Positions 18,263-31,926 of a stretch of 64,000 bases of DNA are shown here, piece by piece. Positions within the stretch are counted from its first letter, which is position 1. Each line of letters begins with the position of its first letter. The notes below the pieces were generated by a model, which had not been told where the DNA came from, did no database searches, and saw only the letters and a list, made by a program, of their open reading frames with translations. The translations under genes and the position numbers were made by a program. This DNA comes from Nevskia sp. (lineage in GTDB: Bacteria > Pseudomonadota > Gammaproteobacteria > Nevskiales > Nevskiaceae). The stretch spans positions 818,931 through 882,930 of the forward strand of contig JAKFUK010000001.1 of assembly GCA_021732745.1 (NCBI GenBank). The letters run 5' to 3'.

Positions 18263-20158
18263 ATGACAGACAGAATCAAGAGCCGCCGCCTGGGCAGGCT
18301 CGCCACGGCTGCATCCGCCGGCGTGATCGCGATGGCCGCCGCCGGTCCGGCTGACGCCGACAAGCTGGTGAGCTGGGACGACATCCAGAACGATCAGGCC
18401 AGCACCGACAACGTGCTGATGTACGGCTTCGGCCCGAAAGCGCAGCGCTACAGCCCGGCTGAAAAGATCAATGCCGCCAACGTCGCGGCGATGGTGCCGA
18501 AATGGTCGTTCTCCTTCGGCGACGAAAAGCAGCGCGGCCAGGAAAGCCAGGCGCTGGTCCACGACGGCATGATCTATGTCACCGGTTCCTACTCGCGCCT
18601 GTTCGCGCTGGACATGAAGACCGGCAAGAAAGTCTGGTCCTACTCGCACCGCCTGCCGGACGACATCCGCCCCTGCTGCGACGTGGTCAATCGCGGTGCC
18701 GCGATCTACGGCGACAAGGTCTATTTCGGCACGTTGGACGCCGGACTGGTCGCGCTCAATGCCAAGACCGGCAAGGTGGTGTGGAACGAGAAGTTCGAAG
18801 ACCACACCGCCGGCTACACGATGACCGGCGCGCCGACCATCATCAAGGATCAGAAGACCGGCAAGATGCTGCTGATCCACGGCAGCTCCGGCGATGAATT
18901 CGGCGTTGTCGGCCGCCTCTACGCACGCGATCCGGAAACCGGCAAGGAAATCTGGATGCGGCCGCTGGTCGAAGGCCACAGGGGCCGCCTCGACGGCAAG
19001 GATTCAAGCGTGACCGGCGATCCGAAAGCCCCGAGCTGGCCGAATGAGAAGGACGGCAAAACGAAAGTGGAGGCCTGGCATCACGGTGGCGGTGCGCCTT
19101 GGCAGTCGGCGGCGTTCGATGTGAAGACCAATACCATCGTCATCGGCACCGGCAACCCGGCACCGTGGAACACCTGGAAGCGCACGCCGGGCGACTCGCT
19201 GTACACCTCCGGTCAGGTCTACATCGACCCGTCGAACGGCGAGCCGGTGGGCTTTTTCCAGCACACGCCGAACGATGCCTGGGACTTCTCCGGCAACAAC
19301 GAAATCATCCTGTTCGACCTGGAAAAGGACGGCAAGACCATTCGCGCCGGTGCCCACGCCGATCGCAACGGCTTCTTCTTCGTCACCGATACCGACAAGC
19401 TCAGCCAGCGCGGCGGCACGATCAACCGGCCGACCTCGCTGCTCGGTGCCTGGCCGTTCGTGCCGGACATCAGCTGGGCCAAGGGCTTCGACCTGAAGAC
19501 CGGCCGGCCGATCGAAGTGGCCGGGCAGCGTCCGCCGCAGCCGGCGGAAGGCGAATCGAAAGGCAAGACCATCCAGGTCACCCCGAATTTCCTCGGCGGC
19601 AAGAACTGGAATCCGATGTCCTACAGCCCGGATACCGGCCTGTTCTACATCGGCTCCAACGACTGGAGCGAGGACTACTGGACCGAGAACGTCACCTACA
19701 AGAAAGGGGCGGCCTATCTGGGGCAGGGCTTCCGCATCAAGCGCAAGTTCGATGACCACGTCGGCGTGCTGCGGGCGATGGACCCGAAGACCGGCAAGAT
19801 CGCCTGGGAAGCGAAGGAAACGCTGCCCTTGTGGTCGGGAACGCTGGCCACCAAGGGCAATCTGGTGTTCACCGGCACCAGCGACGGCTACTTCAAGGCT
19901 TTCGATGCCAAAAACGGCAAGGAACTGTGGAAGTTCCAGACCGGCTCGGGTGTGGTGTCCTGCCCGGTCACCTGGGAAGACGGCGGCCGCCAGTACATCG
20001 GCGTTGCCTCCGGCTACGGCGGCGCGGTGCCGCTCTGGGGCGGCGACATGGCCGACCTGACCAAGCCGGTTTCGCAGGGCGGCTCGTTCTGGGTGTTCGA
20101 GCTGCCGCAGGCGGTGGCTGACGCAGAAAACACCAAGGCGGTCGCAGCGGCGAACTGA
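18263..20158 (+). CDS. PQQ-dependent alcohol dehydrogenase, calcium type (ExaA/PedE-like)
   Basis: A periplasmic quinoprotein, 631 residues, that oxidises primary alcohols with pyrroloquinoline quinone. An N-terminal signal with a twin-arginine-like KSRRLGR ends near ADA-DK (about 32). The beta-propeller contains repeated tryptophan-docking blocks such as DMKTGKKVWSY and NAKTGKVVWNE. The vicinal disulfide is Cys138-Cys139. The catalytic Asp341 is in NDAWDFSGNNE. The residue two positions later is Ser343, not the Asp found in lanthanide-dependent XoxF/PedH enzymes, so calcium dependence is expected. There is no CxxCH, so an external cytochrome c would take the electrons; none is adjacent. A strong GAGGAGG ribosome-binding site precedes the ATG. 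Confidence 0.92.
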   Translation: MTDRIKSRRLGRLATAASAGVIAMAAAGPADADKLVSWDDIQNDQASTDNVLMYGFGPKAQRYSPAEKINAANVAAMVPKWSFSFGDEKQRGQESQALVHDGMIYVTGSYSRLFALDMKTGKKVWSYSHRLPDDIRPCCDVVNRGAAIYGDKVYFGTLDAGLVALNAKTGKVVWNEKFEDHTAGYTMTGAPTIIKDQKTGKMLLIHGSSGDEFGVVGRLYARDPETGKEIWMRPLVEGHRGRLDGKDSSVTGDPKAPSWPNEKDGKTKVEAWHHGGGAPWQSAAFDVKTNTIVIGTGNPAPWNTWKRTPGDSLYTSGQVYIDPSNGEPVGFFQHTPNDAWDFSGNNEIILFDLEKDGKTIRAGAHADRNGFFFVTDTDKLSQRGGTINRPTSLLGAWPFVPDISWAKGFDLKTGRPIEVAGQRPPQPAEGESKGKTIQVTPNFLGGKNWNPMSYSPDTGLFYIGSNDWSEDYWTENVTYKKGAAYLGQGFRIKRKFDDHVGVLRAMDPKTGKIAWEAKETLPLWSGTLATKGNLVFTGTSDGYFKAFDAKNGKELWKFQTGSGVVSCPVTWEDGGRQYIGVASGYGGAVPLWGGDMADLTKPVSQGGSFWVFELPQAVADAENTKAVAAAN

Positions 20159-20237
20159 TTCCGCACCACAGGCCGGACACCGTTCGCCCGGCCTGCAACA
20201 GCTCCTCTAGGCAAGGTTTCGACCTGCACTAGATTCG

Positions 20238-20279
20238 GCCGGCAACCCGTCATGCGGGTTGTCGGCTGACTTTTTTTTT
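20238..20279 (+). terminator. Strong rho-independent terminator after the PQQ dehydrogenase gene
   Basis: A 12-bp stem (GCCGGCAACCCG at 20238-20249 with CGGGTTGTCGGC at 20255-20266, one G-U pair) encloses a 5-nt loop. TGAC and nine T (20271-20279) follow. Confidence 0.88.
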
Positions 20280-20305
20280 GCACCCTCCATTCACCGGGTT
20301 CCGCA

Positions 20306-20944
20306 ATGAAAATCCTTGTCCCTGCACTGTTGGCGACCGTCTTCGCGCTGCCGGCGCTGGCGCTCGAGGTGATCGTCAACGACATCGAACGCCCCGATCC
20401 CTGGATCGTCAACGGCTGTCTGATCGCCCCGAAAAGCGAGTGCCCGGGTGTCGACCTGCGTCATGCCGACCTGCGCCACGCCAATCTCGAAGGGGCCAAT
20501 CTGGACGGCGCGAAACTCGCGCGGGCCGACCTCCGCCACGCCAATCTGAACGGTGCCCGGCTCAACGGCGCGAATCTCGACGGCGCCCGGCTGGAAATCG
20601 CCTTCATGGGCGGTGCCAGGCTGCGCGGCGCCAGTTTGCGCGGCACCGATCTGCGCTTCGTGCGCATGGCCAAGGCCGATCTGACACGCGCCGACCTCAC
20701 CGCCGCCACGCTGGAAAAGGCGATGGCCAAGGGTGCCAACTTCGACGGCGCGCAGTTCATCAACACCGATCTGCAGGAAACCAAGTTCTACGAAGCCAAC
20801 CTGAGCAATGCGGTGATGGACGGCGCGCTGATCCGCTTCGCGATCTTTCAGGACGCCTTGATGGAAGGCTGCACGGGCTGCCCGCACACCTGGCAAACCG
20901 GCACCAAGGCCTGGGAGGAAGGCCAGGGGAACGCCGCGAAGTGA
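20306..20944 (+). CDS. Secreted pentapeptide-repeat protein
   Basis: A 212-residue protein with a cleavable signal peptide (MKILVPALLATVFALPALA). A short N-terminal segment (about 20-50, with Cys in NGCLIAPKSEC) is followed by about 25 pentapeptide repeats of the A(D/N)Lxx type: ADLRHANLEGANLDGAKLAR onward to about residue 190. These predict a right-handed quadrilateral beta-helix. The C-terminus has a CTGC pair and a charged tail. The family is structurally defined and function cannot be read from it. It begins just after the terminator, and its stop codon overlaps the GTG of the next gene, suggesting coupling. Confidence 0.88.
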   Translation: MKILVPALLATVFALPALALEVIVNDIERPDPWIVNGCLIAPKSECPGVDLRHADLRHANLEGANLDGAKLARADLRHANLNGARLNGANLDGARLEIAFMGGARLRGASLRGTDLRFVRMAKADLTRADLTAATLEKAMAKGANFDGAQFINTDLQETKFYEANLSNAVMDGALIRFAIFQDALMEGCTGCPHTWQTGTKAWEEGQGNAAK

Positions 20945-21348
20945 GGCCGCATTCGCTTGTCGCAGTGCTGGCCTTGAGCGCAGCCGGCAAGCTGGCTGCC
21001 AGCAGCATCGACATCCCCAACGAGCTTCAGCACTGCCTCAGCGTCGTCGATCACCATCAGCGGCTTGCCTGCTTCGATGGTCTGGCCGCCCGTCATTCAC
21101 CGCCGCGCTTTGCCGGACGTCATGGAGCAACGACCGAGGCTTTCACCATCGCCACCGCGCAGCGCCTGCGCTACCAGAGCGACGGCGCGATCTTCGTCAT
21201 GTACCTGCGCGACGCCAGCGGCGAGGTCGCCCAGAACCTCGTGCTGCACGGCGGCGGCGAGGACAGCTACCTGATCGGCAAACCGGGAACTTACTCGCTA
21301 CAGGTCAATGGCAGCGAAACCTGGCGAATCTGGCTGGAAGCGCCGTGA
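20941..21348 (+). CDS. Small secreted protein with RLACFD motif
   Basis: A 135-residue protein read from a GTG at 20941 that overlaps the preceding stop (GTGA). An N-terminal hydrophobic stretch (SLVAVLALSAAGKLAASS) looks like a signal peptide. It is followed by CLSVVDHHQRLACFDGLAAR. This C-x(12)-C spacing with RLACFD is shared with the N-terminus of type VI secretion-associated VasI-like and other small secreted proteins. The C-terminal half looks like a beta-rich domain (AIFVMYLRDASGEV, GTYSLQVNGSETWRIW). No T6SS genes are nearby. The function is unknown; coupling to the pentapeptide-repeat gene suggests a shared envelope role. Confidence 0.65.
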   Translation: MRPHSLVAVLALSAAGKLAASSIDIPNELQHCLSVVDHHQRLACFDGLAARHSPPRFAGRHGATTEAFTIATAQRLRYQSDGAIFVMYLRDASGEVAQNLVLHGGGEDSYLIGKPGTYSLQVNGSETWRIWLEAP

Positions 21349-21355
21349 GCGCTGA

Positions 21356-21658
21356 TCAAGGCCTGCCGACACTGCCATCGGTGGCGTTCACCACCAGGAA
21401 GAAGGTTTCTTCCCGCTTGACCATGCCCAGCGACTTGCGGGCATGGGTTTCGATGGCGGCACCGCCGTTGCGCAGGTCTTCTACCTCGGCCTGAAGTGCG
21501 GCGTTGCGCAGTTGCAGCTTGGCGTTGTCGGCCTCGCGCGCAGCGACTGCCATGCGCTGCTTGCCGGTTTCGTAGACACCGCCGTCGCCGATCCAGAACC
21601 GGTATTGAAGCCCGGCGAGCATGAAGCCCAGGATGACGACGGCGACGCGGCGATTCAT
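21356..21658 (-). CDS. ftsB: Cell division protein FtsB
   Basis: A 100-residue bitopic divisome protein of the FtsQLB complex. A short cytoplasmic N-terminus (MNRR) is followed by one membrane segment (VAVVILGFMLAGLQYRFWIG). The periplasmic coiled coil (ARKEADNAKLQ-like region, here AAREADNAKLQLRNAALQAEV) has the family's YRFWIGDGG and ETHARKSLGMVKREETFFLVV blocks. It follows eno by 15 bp, the normal arrangement. ispD, which usually follows ftsB, is absent; a convergent unrelated gene ends 7 bp away. Confidence 0.93.
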   Translation of the reverse strand: MNRRVAVVILGFMLAGLQYRFWIGDGGVYETGKQRMAVAAREADNAKLQLRNAALQAEVEDLRNGGAAIETHARKSLGMVKREETFFLVVNATDGSVGRP

Positions 21659-21673
21659 GGCATGACGCTCTGC

Positions 21674-22993
<1,320 letters not shown>

Positions 22994-23054
22994 CTACGTC
23001 GCGCAAGTCCCCGCCGCCATTGGATTGTCGCAGTGCAGCGTGAGGAAGATTTCC

Positions 23055-25703
<2,649 letters not shown>

Positions 25704-25705
25704 GG

Positions 25706-25781
25706 TTGTGGGTCGGCCTTCAGGCCGACGGCGGTGGCGCCGATCAGCTACGACGCCGTCGGCCTGAAGGCCGACCCACAA
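25706..25781. repeat. Perfect 28-bp inverted repeat overlapping the tilS 3' end (family C)
   Basis: Arms at 25706-25733 and 25754-25781 are exact reverse complements over 28 bp (each contains GGTCGGCCTTCAGGCCGAC, itself a near-palindrome) with a 20-bp spacer. The tilS stop codon (25744-25746) lies in the spacer, and the right arm encodes the last residues of TilS. Confidence 0.85.
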
Positions 25782-27102
25782 GCTCCGCCCGGTTTCCGAA
25801 CGCCAGCGGCGACGGGATGCCCGCCAGGCCATGCTGCCAGTGCCCGCGCCAGCCGGTCGACTCGACCAATTCGCGCCAGCCATCGGTCGAACCCAGCCCG
25901 GCGATGCAAGTCGCGCCCTCGCCTGCGTCGAGCACCGGCAGCCGTGCCCGAACCCAGCGCGGGATGCCGCGTTCCTGAAACAGGTTGCGACAGGTTTTCC
26001 GCTGCGTGCTGCCAGCCAGCCGGATCGCCTCGCCCGCTTGCAGGCTGCGGATGCGGATCGGTTGCGGCGGCGCATCGCGGCCGAGCAACACGCCGCAGCC
26101 TTCCGGCAGCGCGAAGGCCGTGGTCGACTGCCAGACACCCCAGTCGCCGGATGACGGGGCCGACGCCAGCGGCAGCATCGCGAACAGCAGGTCACGATGG
26201 CGGCGCAGCTCGCAGCCCGGCCAGCGGATCAAGGGCTCAGCGTCCGCTCCAACGGCCAGCAACTCACGATCGACCCGGTCCAGCGTCACCGCGAATGGCG
26301 CACGGAACTGCTGCTGCGTCAGCCACCAGCGGATCAGGTTGTGACGGCGCACCGCTGACAAGCCGAGCAGGCCGCCGACCGAAAGCGCTGCGCCGCGCGA
26401 CTGCGCCGCGTGATCCTGCGCCGCCAGCTCGTCGAGCAGCACAGCCGCTTCGTCCGCCAGTCGCGCAGTGCGTGCAAGGCTTTGATCTGCATGGGGAAAG
26501 CGCGCCCGCAAGCCCGGCAGCCAGCTCTGGCGCAGCCAGCTTCGGGCGTAACGCGGGTCATCATTCTGCGGATCGTCGATCCAGCGCAGGGCGTGCTGCT
26601 GCGCGTACTCGCGCAGCGCGGCGCGTGGCTGGTCGAGCAGCGGTCGCCATAGCTGGCCCGGCGCGAAGTCGGTCAGCGGCCGCATCGCCGCCAGACCGTG
26701 GACGCCGACGCCGCGCAGCAGTCGCAGCAGCAGGGTTTCGACCTGATCGTCGCGATGATGGGCGGTGACCAGCAGATCGCCAGCGCGCATCTGGCCGCGC
26801 AGCAGCGCATAACGGGCTTCGCGGGCGGCGGCTTCGGGGCCGGCTTCGTCATCGGCCGCGATGCGGGCGCGGCACAGGATCATCGGCACCGCGAGCGATT
26901 TGCAGAACGCGAAGCACGCTTCCGCCCAGTCATCGGCCGCTGCCTGCAAGCCGTGATGGACGTGGACCGCGATCAAGCCCGGCGTGTCGCGCGCCGCCAG
27001 CGCATGCAGCAGCACGGTCGAATCGAGTCCGCCGCTGTAGCCGACCAGCACCCGCGCGCCTTCAGGCGATGGCGGCAGCGGCGGGATCAGTTCGGAAGGC
27101 AT
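25744..27102 (-). CDS. tilS: tRNA(Ile)-lysidine synthase TilS
   Basis: An ATP-dependent enzyme that converts C34 of tRNA-Ile(CAU) to lysidine so that it reads AUA. The start MPSELIPPLPPSPEGARVLV at 27102 precedes the PP-loop motif GYSGGLDSTVLLHAL (about 21-35). Further blocks are HVHHGLQAAADDW and TAHHRDDQVETLLLRLLRG, then the substrate-binding and C-terminal domains. It has 452 residues. The final residues (ELVGRPSGRRRRS) are encoded by one arm of palindromic element C and its spacer, so the native C-terminus has probably been replaced or extended. accA lies 78 bp upstream beyond a terminator hairpin. Confidence 0.93.
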   Translation of the reverse strand: MPSELIPPLPPSPEGARVLVGYSGGLDSTVLLHALAARDTPGLIAVHVHHGLQAAADDWAEACFAFCKSLAVPMILCRARIAADDEAGPEAAAREARYALLRGQMRAGDLLVTAHHRDDQVETLLLRLLRGVGVHGLAAMRPLTDFAPGQLWRPLLDQPRAALREYAQQHALRWIDDPQNDDPRYARSWLRQSWLPGLRARFPHADQSLARTARLADEAAVLLDELAAQDHAAQSRGAALSVGGLLGLSAVRRHNLIRWWLTQQQFRAPFAVTLDRVDRELLAVGADAEPLIRWPGCELRRHRDLLFAMLPLASAPSSGDWGVWQSTTAFALPEGCGVLLGRDAPPQPIRIRSLQAGEAIRLAGSTQRKTCRNLFQERGIPRWVRARLPVLDAGEGATCIAGLGSTDGWRELVESTGWRGHWQHGLAGIPSPLAFGNRAELVGRPSGRRRRS

Positions 27103-27134
27103 CGCCAGAGTGTAAGGAGGCCCGCCGCCGGAAA

Positions 27135-27162
27135 CGAAAAAGCCCGCCGTGGCGGGCTTTTC
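27135..27162 (-). terminator. Rho-independent terminator of accA
   Basis: AAAAAGCCCGCC GTG GCGGGCTTTT forms a GC-rich stem with A/T flanks. Read on the minus strand the hairpin is followed by TTTTT, placing it 18 bp after the accA stop codon and before tilS. Confidence 0.82.
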
Positions 27163-27180
27163 CAATGACATCGCCGCGAA

Positions 27181-28179
27181 TCAGGCAGCGGCGACGTTGG
27201 TCGCCGGCATCTCGCTCGGCTCGTCGTAGGTGCCGTAGGTCATCAGGCGACCGTAGCGATCCGACAGCAGCTTGGTCATCGGCACGCGACACAGGCGCTC
27301 GACGTGATGAACGATGCGCTCCTTGAGTGTCGCCATCATCAGCGCCGGATCGCGGTGAGCGCCGCCGTGCGGTTCCGGCACGATCTCGTCGATCAGCTTG
27401 AAGTCGATCAGATCCTTGGCGGTGACGCGCATCGCTTCAGCGGCTTCCTTGGCACGCTCGGCTTTCTTGAACAGGATCGAAGCACAGCCTTCCGGCGAAA
27501 TCACCGAGTAGATGCCGTACTGAAGCATCATGACGTGATCGGCAACACCGATCGCCAGCGCACCACCGGAGCCGCCTTCGCCGGTCACCGTGGCAACGAT
27601 TGGCGCGCGCATCTTGGACAGCTCGAACAGGTTGCGGGCGATCGCTTCCGACTGGTTGCGTTCTTCGGCACCGATACCCGGATAGGCACCCGGAGTGTCG
27701 ATGAAAGTGACGATCGGCAGATTGAATTTCTCCGCCATCTTCATGATTCGCAAGGCTTTTCTGTAGCCTTCCGGACGTGGCATGCCGAAGTTTCGGTAGA
27801 CCCGCTCCTTGGCGTCGCGGCCCTTTTGCTCGCCGATCACCACCACCGCACGGCCTTCCAGCCGGGCGACGCCGCAGACCATCGCCGGATCGTCGGCGTA
27901 GTGACGGTCGCCGTGCAGTTCTTCCCACTCGGTGAAGACGCCGTGCACGTAATCGAGCGCGTACGGCCGCTGCGGATGACGGGCGAGCTGGGCGATCTGC
28001 CAGGGCGTGAGGTTGGCGAAGATCGACTTGGTCGCCTCGCCAATCTTCGATTCGAGCCGGGAAATCTCGTCAGTGAGATTCAGCTCCGAGCCGCCGGTCA
28101 TGAAGCGCAGCTCTTCGATCTTTTTCTGGAGGTCGGCAATCGGCTGCTCGAAATCCAGATACGTCATGTTATTCGCCAT
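27181..28179 (-). CDS. accA: Acetyl-CoA carboxylase carboxyltransferase subunit alpha
   Basis: The alpha half of the carboxyltransferase that, with AccD, moves CO2 from biotin to acetyl-CoA to make malonyl-CoA. It has 332 residues. Conserved segments are [18 protein letters not shown] (N-terminus), [57 protein letters not shown] and [16 protein letters not shown]. The start codon lies inside the dnaE 3' end (11-bp overlap), so the two are translationally linked as in other gammaproteobacteria. A terminator follows. Confidence 0.97.
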   Translation of the reverse strand: MANNMTYLDFEQPIADLQKKIEELRFMTGGSELNLTDEISRLESKIGEATKSIFANLTPWQIAQLARHPQRPYALDYVHGVFTEWEELHGDRHYADDPAMVCGVARLEGRAVVVIGEQKGRDAKERVYRNFGMPRPEGYRKALRIMKMAEKFNLPIVTFIDTPGAYPGIGAEERNQSEAIARNLFELSKMRAPIVATVTGEGGSGGALAIGVADHVMMLQYGIYSVISPEGCASILFKKAERAKEAAEAMRVTAKDLIDFKLIDEIVPEPHGGAHRDPALMMATLKERIVHHVERLCRVPMTKLLSDRYGRLMTYGTYDEPSEMPATNVAAA

Positions 28180-31100
28180 CGTCGTATTCTGCCCTAGACC
28201 TCTGGTTGGAAGAAACCGGCGCGACCCAGCGCCGATATTCGACTTTCAAGCTGTCCGCACCGAGCAGGCGTTTCAGCTCTGCCTCCGCTGCGGTATCGAA
28301 CTTCAGACGCCAACTCGCACCCCAGTCCAGCACTGCTTTAGCGACCCCGTTCCAGTATTCCACCGCAACACTCGCGCCATTGGCGCTGCGAAACGGTGTC
28401 AGCCGCTGCGCGAACGCAGGAACGGCGACCGGCGGCTTCTTCCAGGCCAGCGTCAGCCGCTCGGTGCGCTCGCGCATCAATGCGTCCAGATCGTAAAAAC
28501 TCCGTGCCTGCAAGCGGTATTCGAGTTCCCGACCTTCACGCTGCGAGGCGCTGATCGAACCGGTCGCAAAAATCAGCGTGTCCGGCTTGAGCAGGGTCTG
28601 GAAGCGCTGCCAATCCTGGAAATCGAGCCAGCAGACCAATTGTGCCGTGCGATCGTCAAGGATCAGGATCTTTCCCGGACGATCGCCCATGATGGTCCGA
28701 ATATCGGTCAGCCAGCCGGCCAGCATCACCTGCTTGCGCGAGCCGCGGCGGCGCGGCGCGGCCGGGGTTTCCTCGTCATCGCCGCCGGTGTTGCTGCCGG
28801 CGAACTCCGGTGGCACGGCGTTCTCGTCGATCAGCGCCTTGATGGTGCCGCTGCACACCTGGTCGATGATGGTCTTGAACGCGGTCACCGGATGGCCGGA
28901 CAGGTACAGCCCCAGCACTTTTTTCTCGATCGCCAGCCGCTCGTTCGGCTCCCAATCGGCTTCGATCTCCGCGGACACGCTCGGCATGCTCGCGGCATCG
29001 CCGCCACCACCAAGGCCGAACAGGTCGGCAATGCCGGCACCGGCGCTGGCGGCCGTCTGCTCGGCCAGTTGCAGGGCTTTCGGCAGGGTTTTCATCAGGC
29101 TCGGGCGATTGAGCTGGAAAGCATCCATCGCGCCGGCCCCGATCAAGGCTTCGAGCACCCGGCGATTGGCCTTTTTGGTGTCGATGCGGCGACAGAAGTC
29201 GAACAGATCGGCGAAAGCACCATTGGCGCGCCGTTCCTGAATGATCCCTTCGATCGCACCCTCGCCCGCGCCTTTCACCGCACCGAGGCCGTACAGGATT
29301 TCACCCTTGAGATTCACCGTGAAGCGGTATTCGGAGGAGTTCACGTCCGGCGGCAGCACGGGAAGCGCGAGCCGCCGGCATTCTTCGAGCATCACAACGA
29401 CGGTGTCGGTGTGGCTCATTTCCGCCGACATCACCGCCGCCATGAACTGCGCCGGGTAATGCGCCTTCAGCCAGGCGGTCTGGTACGAGACCAGCGCGTA
29501 GGCGGCCGCATGCGACTTGTTGAAGCCGTAGCCGGCGAACTTCTCCATCAGATCGAAGACCGACGAAGCGGTGGCCGGGTCGATGCCGCGCGCTTCGGCC
29601 CCGCTTTCGAACTTGCCGCGCTCCTTGGCCATCTCCTCGGGCTTCTTCTTGCCCATCGCGCGACGCAGCAGGTCGGCACCGCCCAGCGTGTAGCCGGCCA
29701 GCACCTGCGCCATCTGCATCACCTGTTCCTGGTAGACGAAGTTGCCGTAAGTGGGCTTCAGCACCCCTTCCATGTCCGGATGCAGGTAGCTGACCGGCTC
29801 CAGCCCGTGCTTGCGCCGGCAATACTGCGGAATCAGGTCCATCGGACCGGGCCGGTACAGCGAGATCAGCGCGATGATGTCCTCGAAGCAGTCCGGCTTC
29901 AGATCCACCGAAGCGCGCTGCATGCCCTGCGATTCCATCTGGAACACGGCTGTCGTCTGGCCATCGGCGTAAAGCTTGTAGGCATCCTTGTCGTTCAGCG
30001 GCAGCTTCAGCACATCAAGGTTCAGCTCGGGCCAGCGGGCGTTGATTTGCTGCACGGCGGCTTCGATGATGGTCAGCGTGCGCAGGCCCAGGAAGTCGAA
30101 CTTGACCAGACCAACGGTCTCGCAGTCTTTCATGTCGAACTGCGTGCGCAAGCCGGCCCCGCCGGCTTCGCAGAACATCGGCGAGTATTCGGTCAAGGGC
30201 AGCGGCGCGATCACCACGCCACCGGCGTGGATGCCGACGCCTCGGGTCAGGTCTTCCAGCGCCATGCCGAGGTCGATGATCTCGCGCAGGTCTTCCTCGC
30301 TGTCGTAGGCCGCTTTCAGCTCCGGCACTTCGACCAGCGCGTGCTCCAGCGACGAGCGCCCGGCCTTTTCGGCATCGGCCTTGAAGGCTGGTGCGCCGGG
30401 GATGAGCTTGGCGATCCGGTCGCCCATGCCGTACGGCTGGCCCATCACCCGGGTGACGTCGCGAACCACGGCGCGGGCCGCCATCGAACCGTAGGTGATG
30501 ATCTGGCTGACCCGATCGCGGCCGTATTTCTCGGCGACGTAGGCGATCACCCGGTCGCGGCCTTCGATGCAGAAATCGACATCGAAGTCCGGCAGCGACA
30601 CGCGCTCCGGGTTCAGGAAGCGCTCGAACAGCAGGTTGTAAGGCAGCGGATCGAGATCGGTGATGCCGAGCGCATAGGCCACCAGACTGCCAGCGCCGGA
30701 CCCGCGACCGGGGCCCACCGGCACGCCGTTGTTCTTGCCCCAGCGAATGAAGTCGGCCACCACCAGGAAATAGCCGCCGAAACCCATGCGTTCGATGACA
30801 CCCAGCTCGAAATCCAGCCGCTGCTGGTAGGTCTCGACCGGCTGCGTCGCGCCTTGCGTCTCGAAGCGGAACTGGAGGCCGGCTTGCGCCTCGCGCTTCA
30901 GATGCTCAGTGACCGTGACGCCGGCCGGCACCGGGTAATCGGGCAGATGGTTGTCGCCGAACTTGAGGTTCAGGGTGCAGCGGCGAGCGATGTGCAGGCT
31001 GTTGTCGATCGCTTCCGGCAGATCGGCGAACAGCGCCGCCATTTCCGCCGCCGACTTGAGGTATTGCTCGGGTGTGTAGTCGCGCGGCCGGCGTTCGTCA

Positions 31101-31798
31101 TTGATCACCCGGCCCTGATTGATGCAGGCGCGGGCTTCGTGGGCGTCGTAATCGCTGCGTTCGAGAAAGCGCACATCGTTGCTGGCCACCACCGGCAGGC
31201 CGCTTTCGCGAGCGAAGGCAACCGCCGCCGCCAGATGATCCTCGTCGTTCGGCCGGCCGCAGCGGGTGATTTCCAGGTACAGGCGATCGGGGAAATGCCG
31301 CGCCCACCAGTCGGCCACCGTTCTTGCGTGGTCGAGCCTTCCGGCCAGCAAGGCCCTGCCGATTTCGCCATCACGGCCGCTGAGGGCGATCAGGCCGTCG
31401 CTGGCCTCCGCCAGCCAGTCGCGATGAATGCGCGGCCGGCCGCGCGACTGCCCTTCGCCATAGGCGCGCGACACCAGCCGGGTCAGGTTGCGATAGCCGG
31501 TCTGGTTCTGGACCAGCAGGGTGATGCTTTCTGCCGCGTCGACATCGCCCGATTCCTGCACCGCGACATCGGCCCCGATGATCGGCTTGATGCCCGCACC
31601 TTCGGCCGCCTTGTAGAACTTCACCATCGCGAACAGGTTGTCGCGATCGGTGACCGCGATCGCCGGCAAGCTTAAGCGAGCGGCGAAACCGGTCAAGGTC
31701 TGCACGTTGGCCCCCGCGCTCTTGCGCGCGGGCGGCTCGACGCGAATCAGGCTGTCGACCAGCGAGAATTCGGTGTGCAGGTGGAGGTGGACGAACAC
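28169..31798 (-). CDS. dnaE: DNA polymerase III alpha subunit DnaE
   Basis: The replicative polymerase catalytic subunit. The GTG at 31798 gives [16 protein letters not shown], matching the start of the PHP domain; upstream in-frame codons are repeat-derived. It has 1209 residues, slightly longer than the E. coli protein. The domain order is PHP (about 1-270) and the palm with the PDFDVDFC catalytic aspartates. Fingers follow with [21 protein letters not shown], then helix-hairpin-helix ([16 protein letters not shown]), an OB fold (about 985-1070) and the C-terminal tau-binding region. Repeat element B lies immediately upstream, so its leader has been remodelled. accA overlaps its 3' end. Confidence 0.96.
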   Translation of the reverse strand: MFVHLHLHTEFSLVDSLIRVEPPARKSAGANVQTLTGFAARLSLPAIAVTDRDNLFAMVKFYKAAEGAGIKPIIGADVAVQESGDVDAAESITLLVQNQTGYRNLTRLVSRAYGEGQSRGRPRIHRDWLAEASDGLIALSGRDGEIGRALLAGRLDHARTVADWWARHFPDRLYLEITRCGRPNDEDHLAAAVAFARESGLPVVASNDVRFLERSDYDAHEARACINQGRVINDERRPRDYTPEQYLKSAAEMAALFADLPEAIDNSLHIARRCTLNLKFGDNHLPDYPVPAGVTVTEHLKREAQAGLQFRFETQGATQPVETYQQRLDFELGVIERMGFGGYFLVVADFIRWGKNNGVPVGPGRGSGAGSLVAYALGITDLDPLPYNLLFERFLNPERVSLPDFDVDFCIEGRDRVIAYVAEKYGRDRVSQIITYGSMAARAVVRDVTRVMGQPYGMGDRIAKLIPGAPAFKADAEKAGRSSLEHALVEVPELKAAYDSEEDLREIIDLGMALEDLTRGVGIHAGGVVIAPLPLTEYSPMFCEAGGAGLRTQFDMKDCETVGLVKFDFLGLRTLTIIEAAVQQINARWPELNLDVLKLPLNDKDAYKLYADGQTTAVFQMESQGMQRASVDLKPDCFEDIIALISLYRPGPMDLIPQYCRRKHGLEPVSYLHPDMEGVLKPTYGNFVYQEQVMQMAQVLAGYTLGGADLLRRAMGKKKPEEMAKERGKFESGAEARGIDPATASSVFDLMEKFAGYGFNKSHAAAYALVSYQTAWLKAHYPAQFMAAVMSAEMSHTDTVVVMLEECRRLALPVLPPDVNSSEYRFTVNLKGEILYGLGAVKGAGEGAIEGIIQERRANGAFADLFDFCRRIDTKKANRRVLEALIGAGAMDAFQLNRPSLMKTLPKALQLAEQTAASAGAGIADLFGLGGGGDAASMPSVSAEIEADWEPNERLAIEKKVLGLYLSGHPVTAFKTIIDQVCSGTIKALIDENAVPPEFAGSNTGGDDEETPAAPRRRGSRKQVMLAGWLTDIRTIMGDRPGKILILDDRTAQLVCWLDFQDWQRFQTLLKPDTLIFATGSISASQREGRELEYRLQARSFYDLDALMRERTERLTLAWKKPPVAVPAFAQRLTPFRSANGASVAVEYWNGVAKAVLDWGASWRLKFDTAAEAELKRLLGADSLKVEYRRWVAPVSSNQRSRAEYDDGE

Positions 31799-31800
31799 GG

Positions 31801-31926
31801 CAGTTGCCAGTTTCCAGTTGTTGGTTGCCAGAGAAGCGGAACGCTGCCAACGGCGGACGTGAAGTTTACGGGCTCTGCGCTTCGCTTCTCTGGCAACTGG
31901 CAACGGGCAACTGGAAACCAGCAGCA
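31801..31926. repeat. Palindromic element, family B, between rnhB and dnaE
   Basis: Imperfect inverted arms are built from CAGTTGCCAG and TTGCCAGAGAAGCG blocks (about 31801-31840 and 31880-31926). They share the GTTTCCAG/GAGAAGC core with 7764-7860. One arm encodes the C-terminal tail of RNase HII, and the other end lies 2 bp before the dnaE start codon. Confidence 0.75.

Noticed and set aside
18263..20158. Lanthanide-dependent (XoxF/PedH) assignment for the PQQ dehydrogenase
   Set aside because: The residue two positions after the catalytic Asp is Ser (WDFSG), not the Asp required for lanthanide coordination.
20278..20940. Upstream part of the frame that contains the small secreted protein
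   Set aside because: It is a shadow of the pentapeptide-repeat gene; only the part from the GTG at 20941 has a signal peptide and a conserved motif.
28007..31675. A 1222-codon open frame antisense to dnaE (also long antisense frames over rnr, bamA and the DUF2339 gene)
   Set aside because: Arg/His/Gln-rich composition with no domains; the opposite strand encodes intact, clearly recognisable proteins. Long antisense frames are expected at this GC content.
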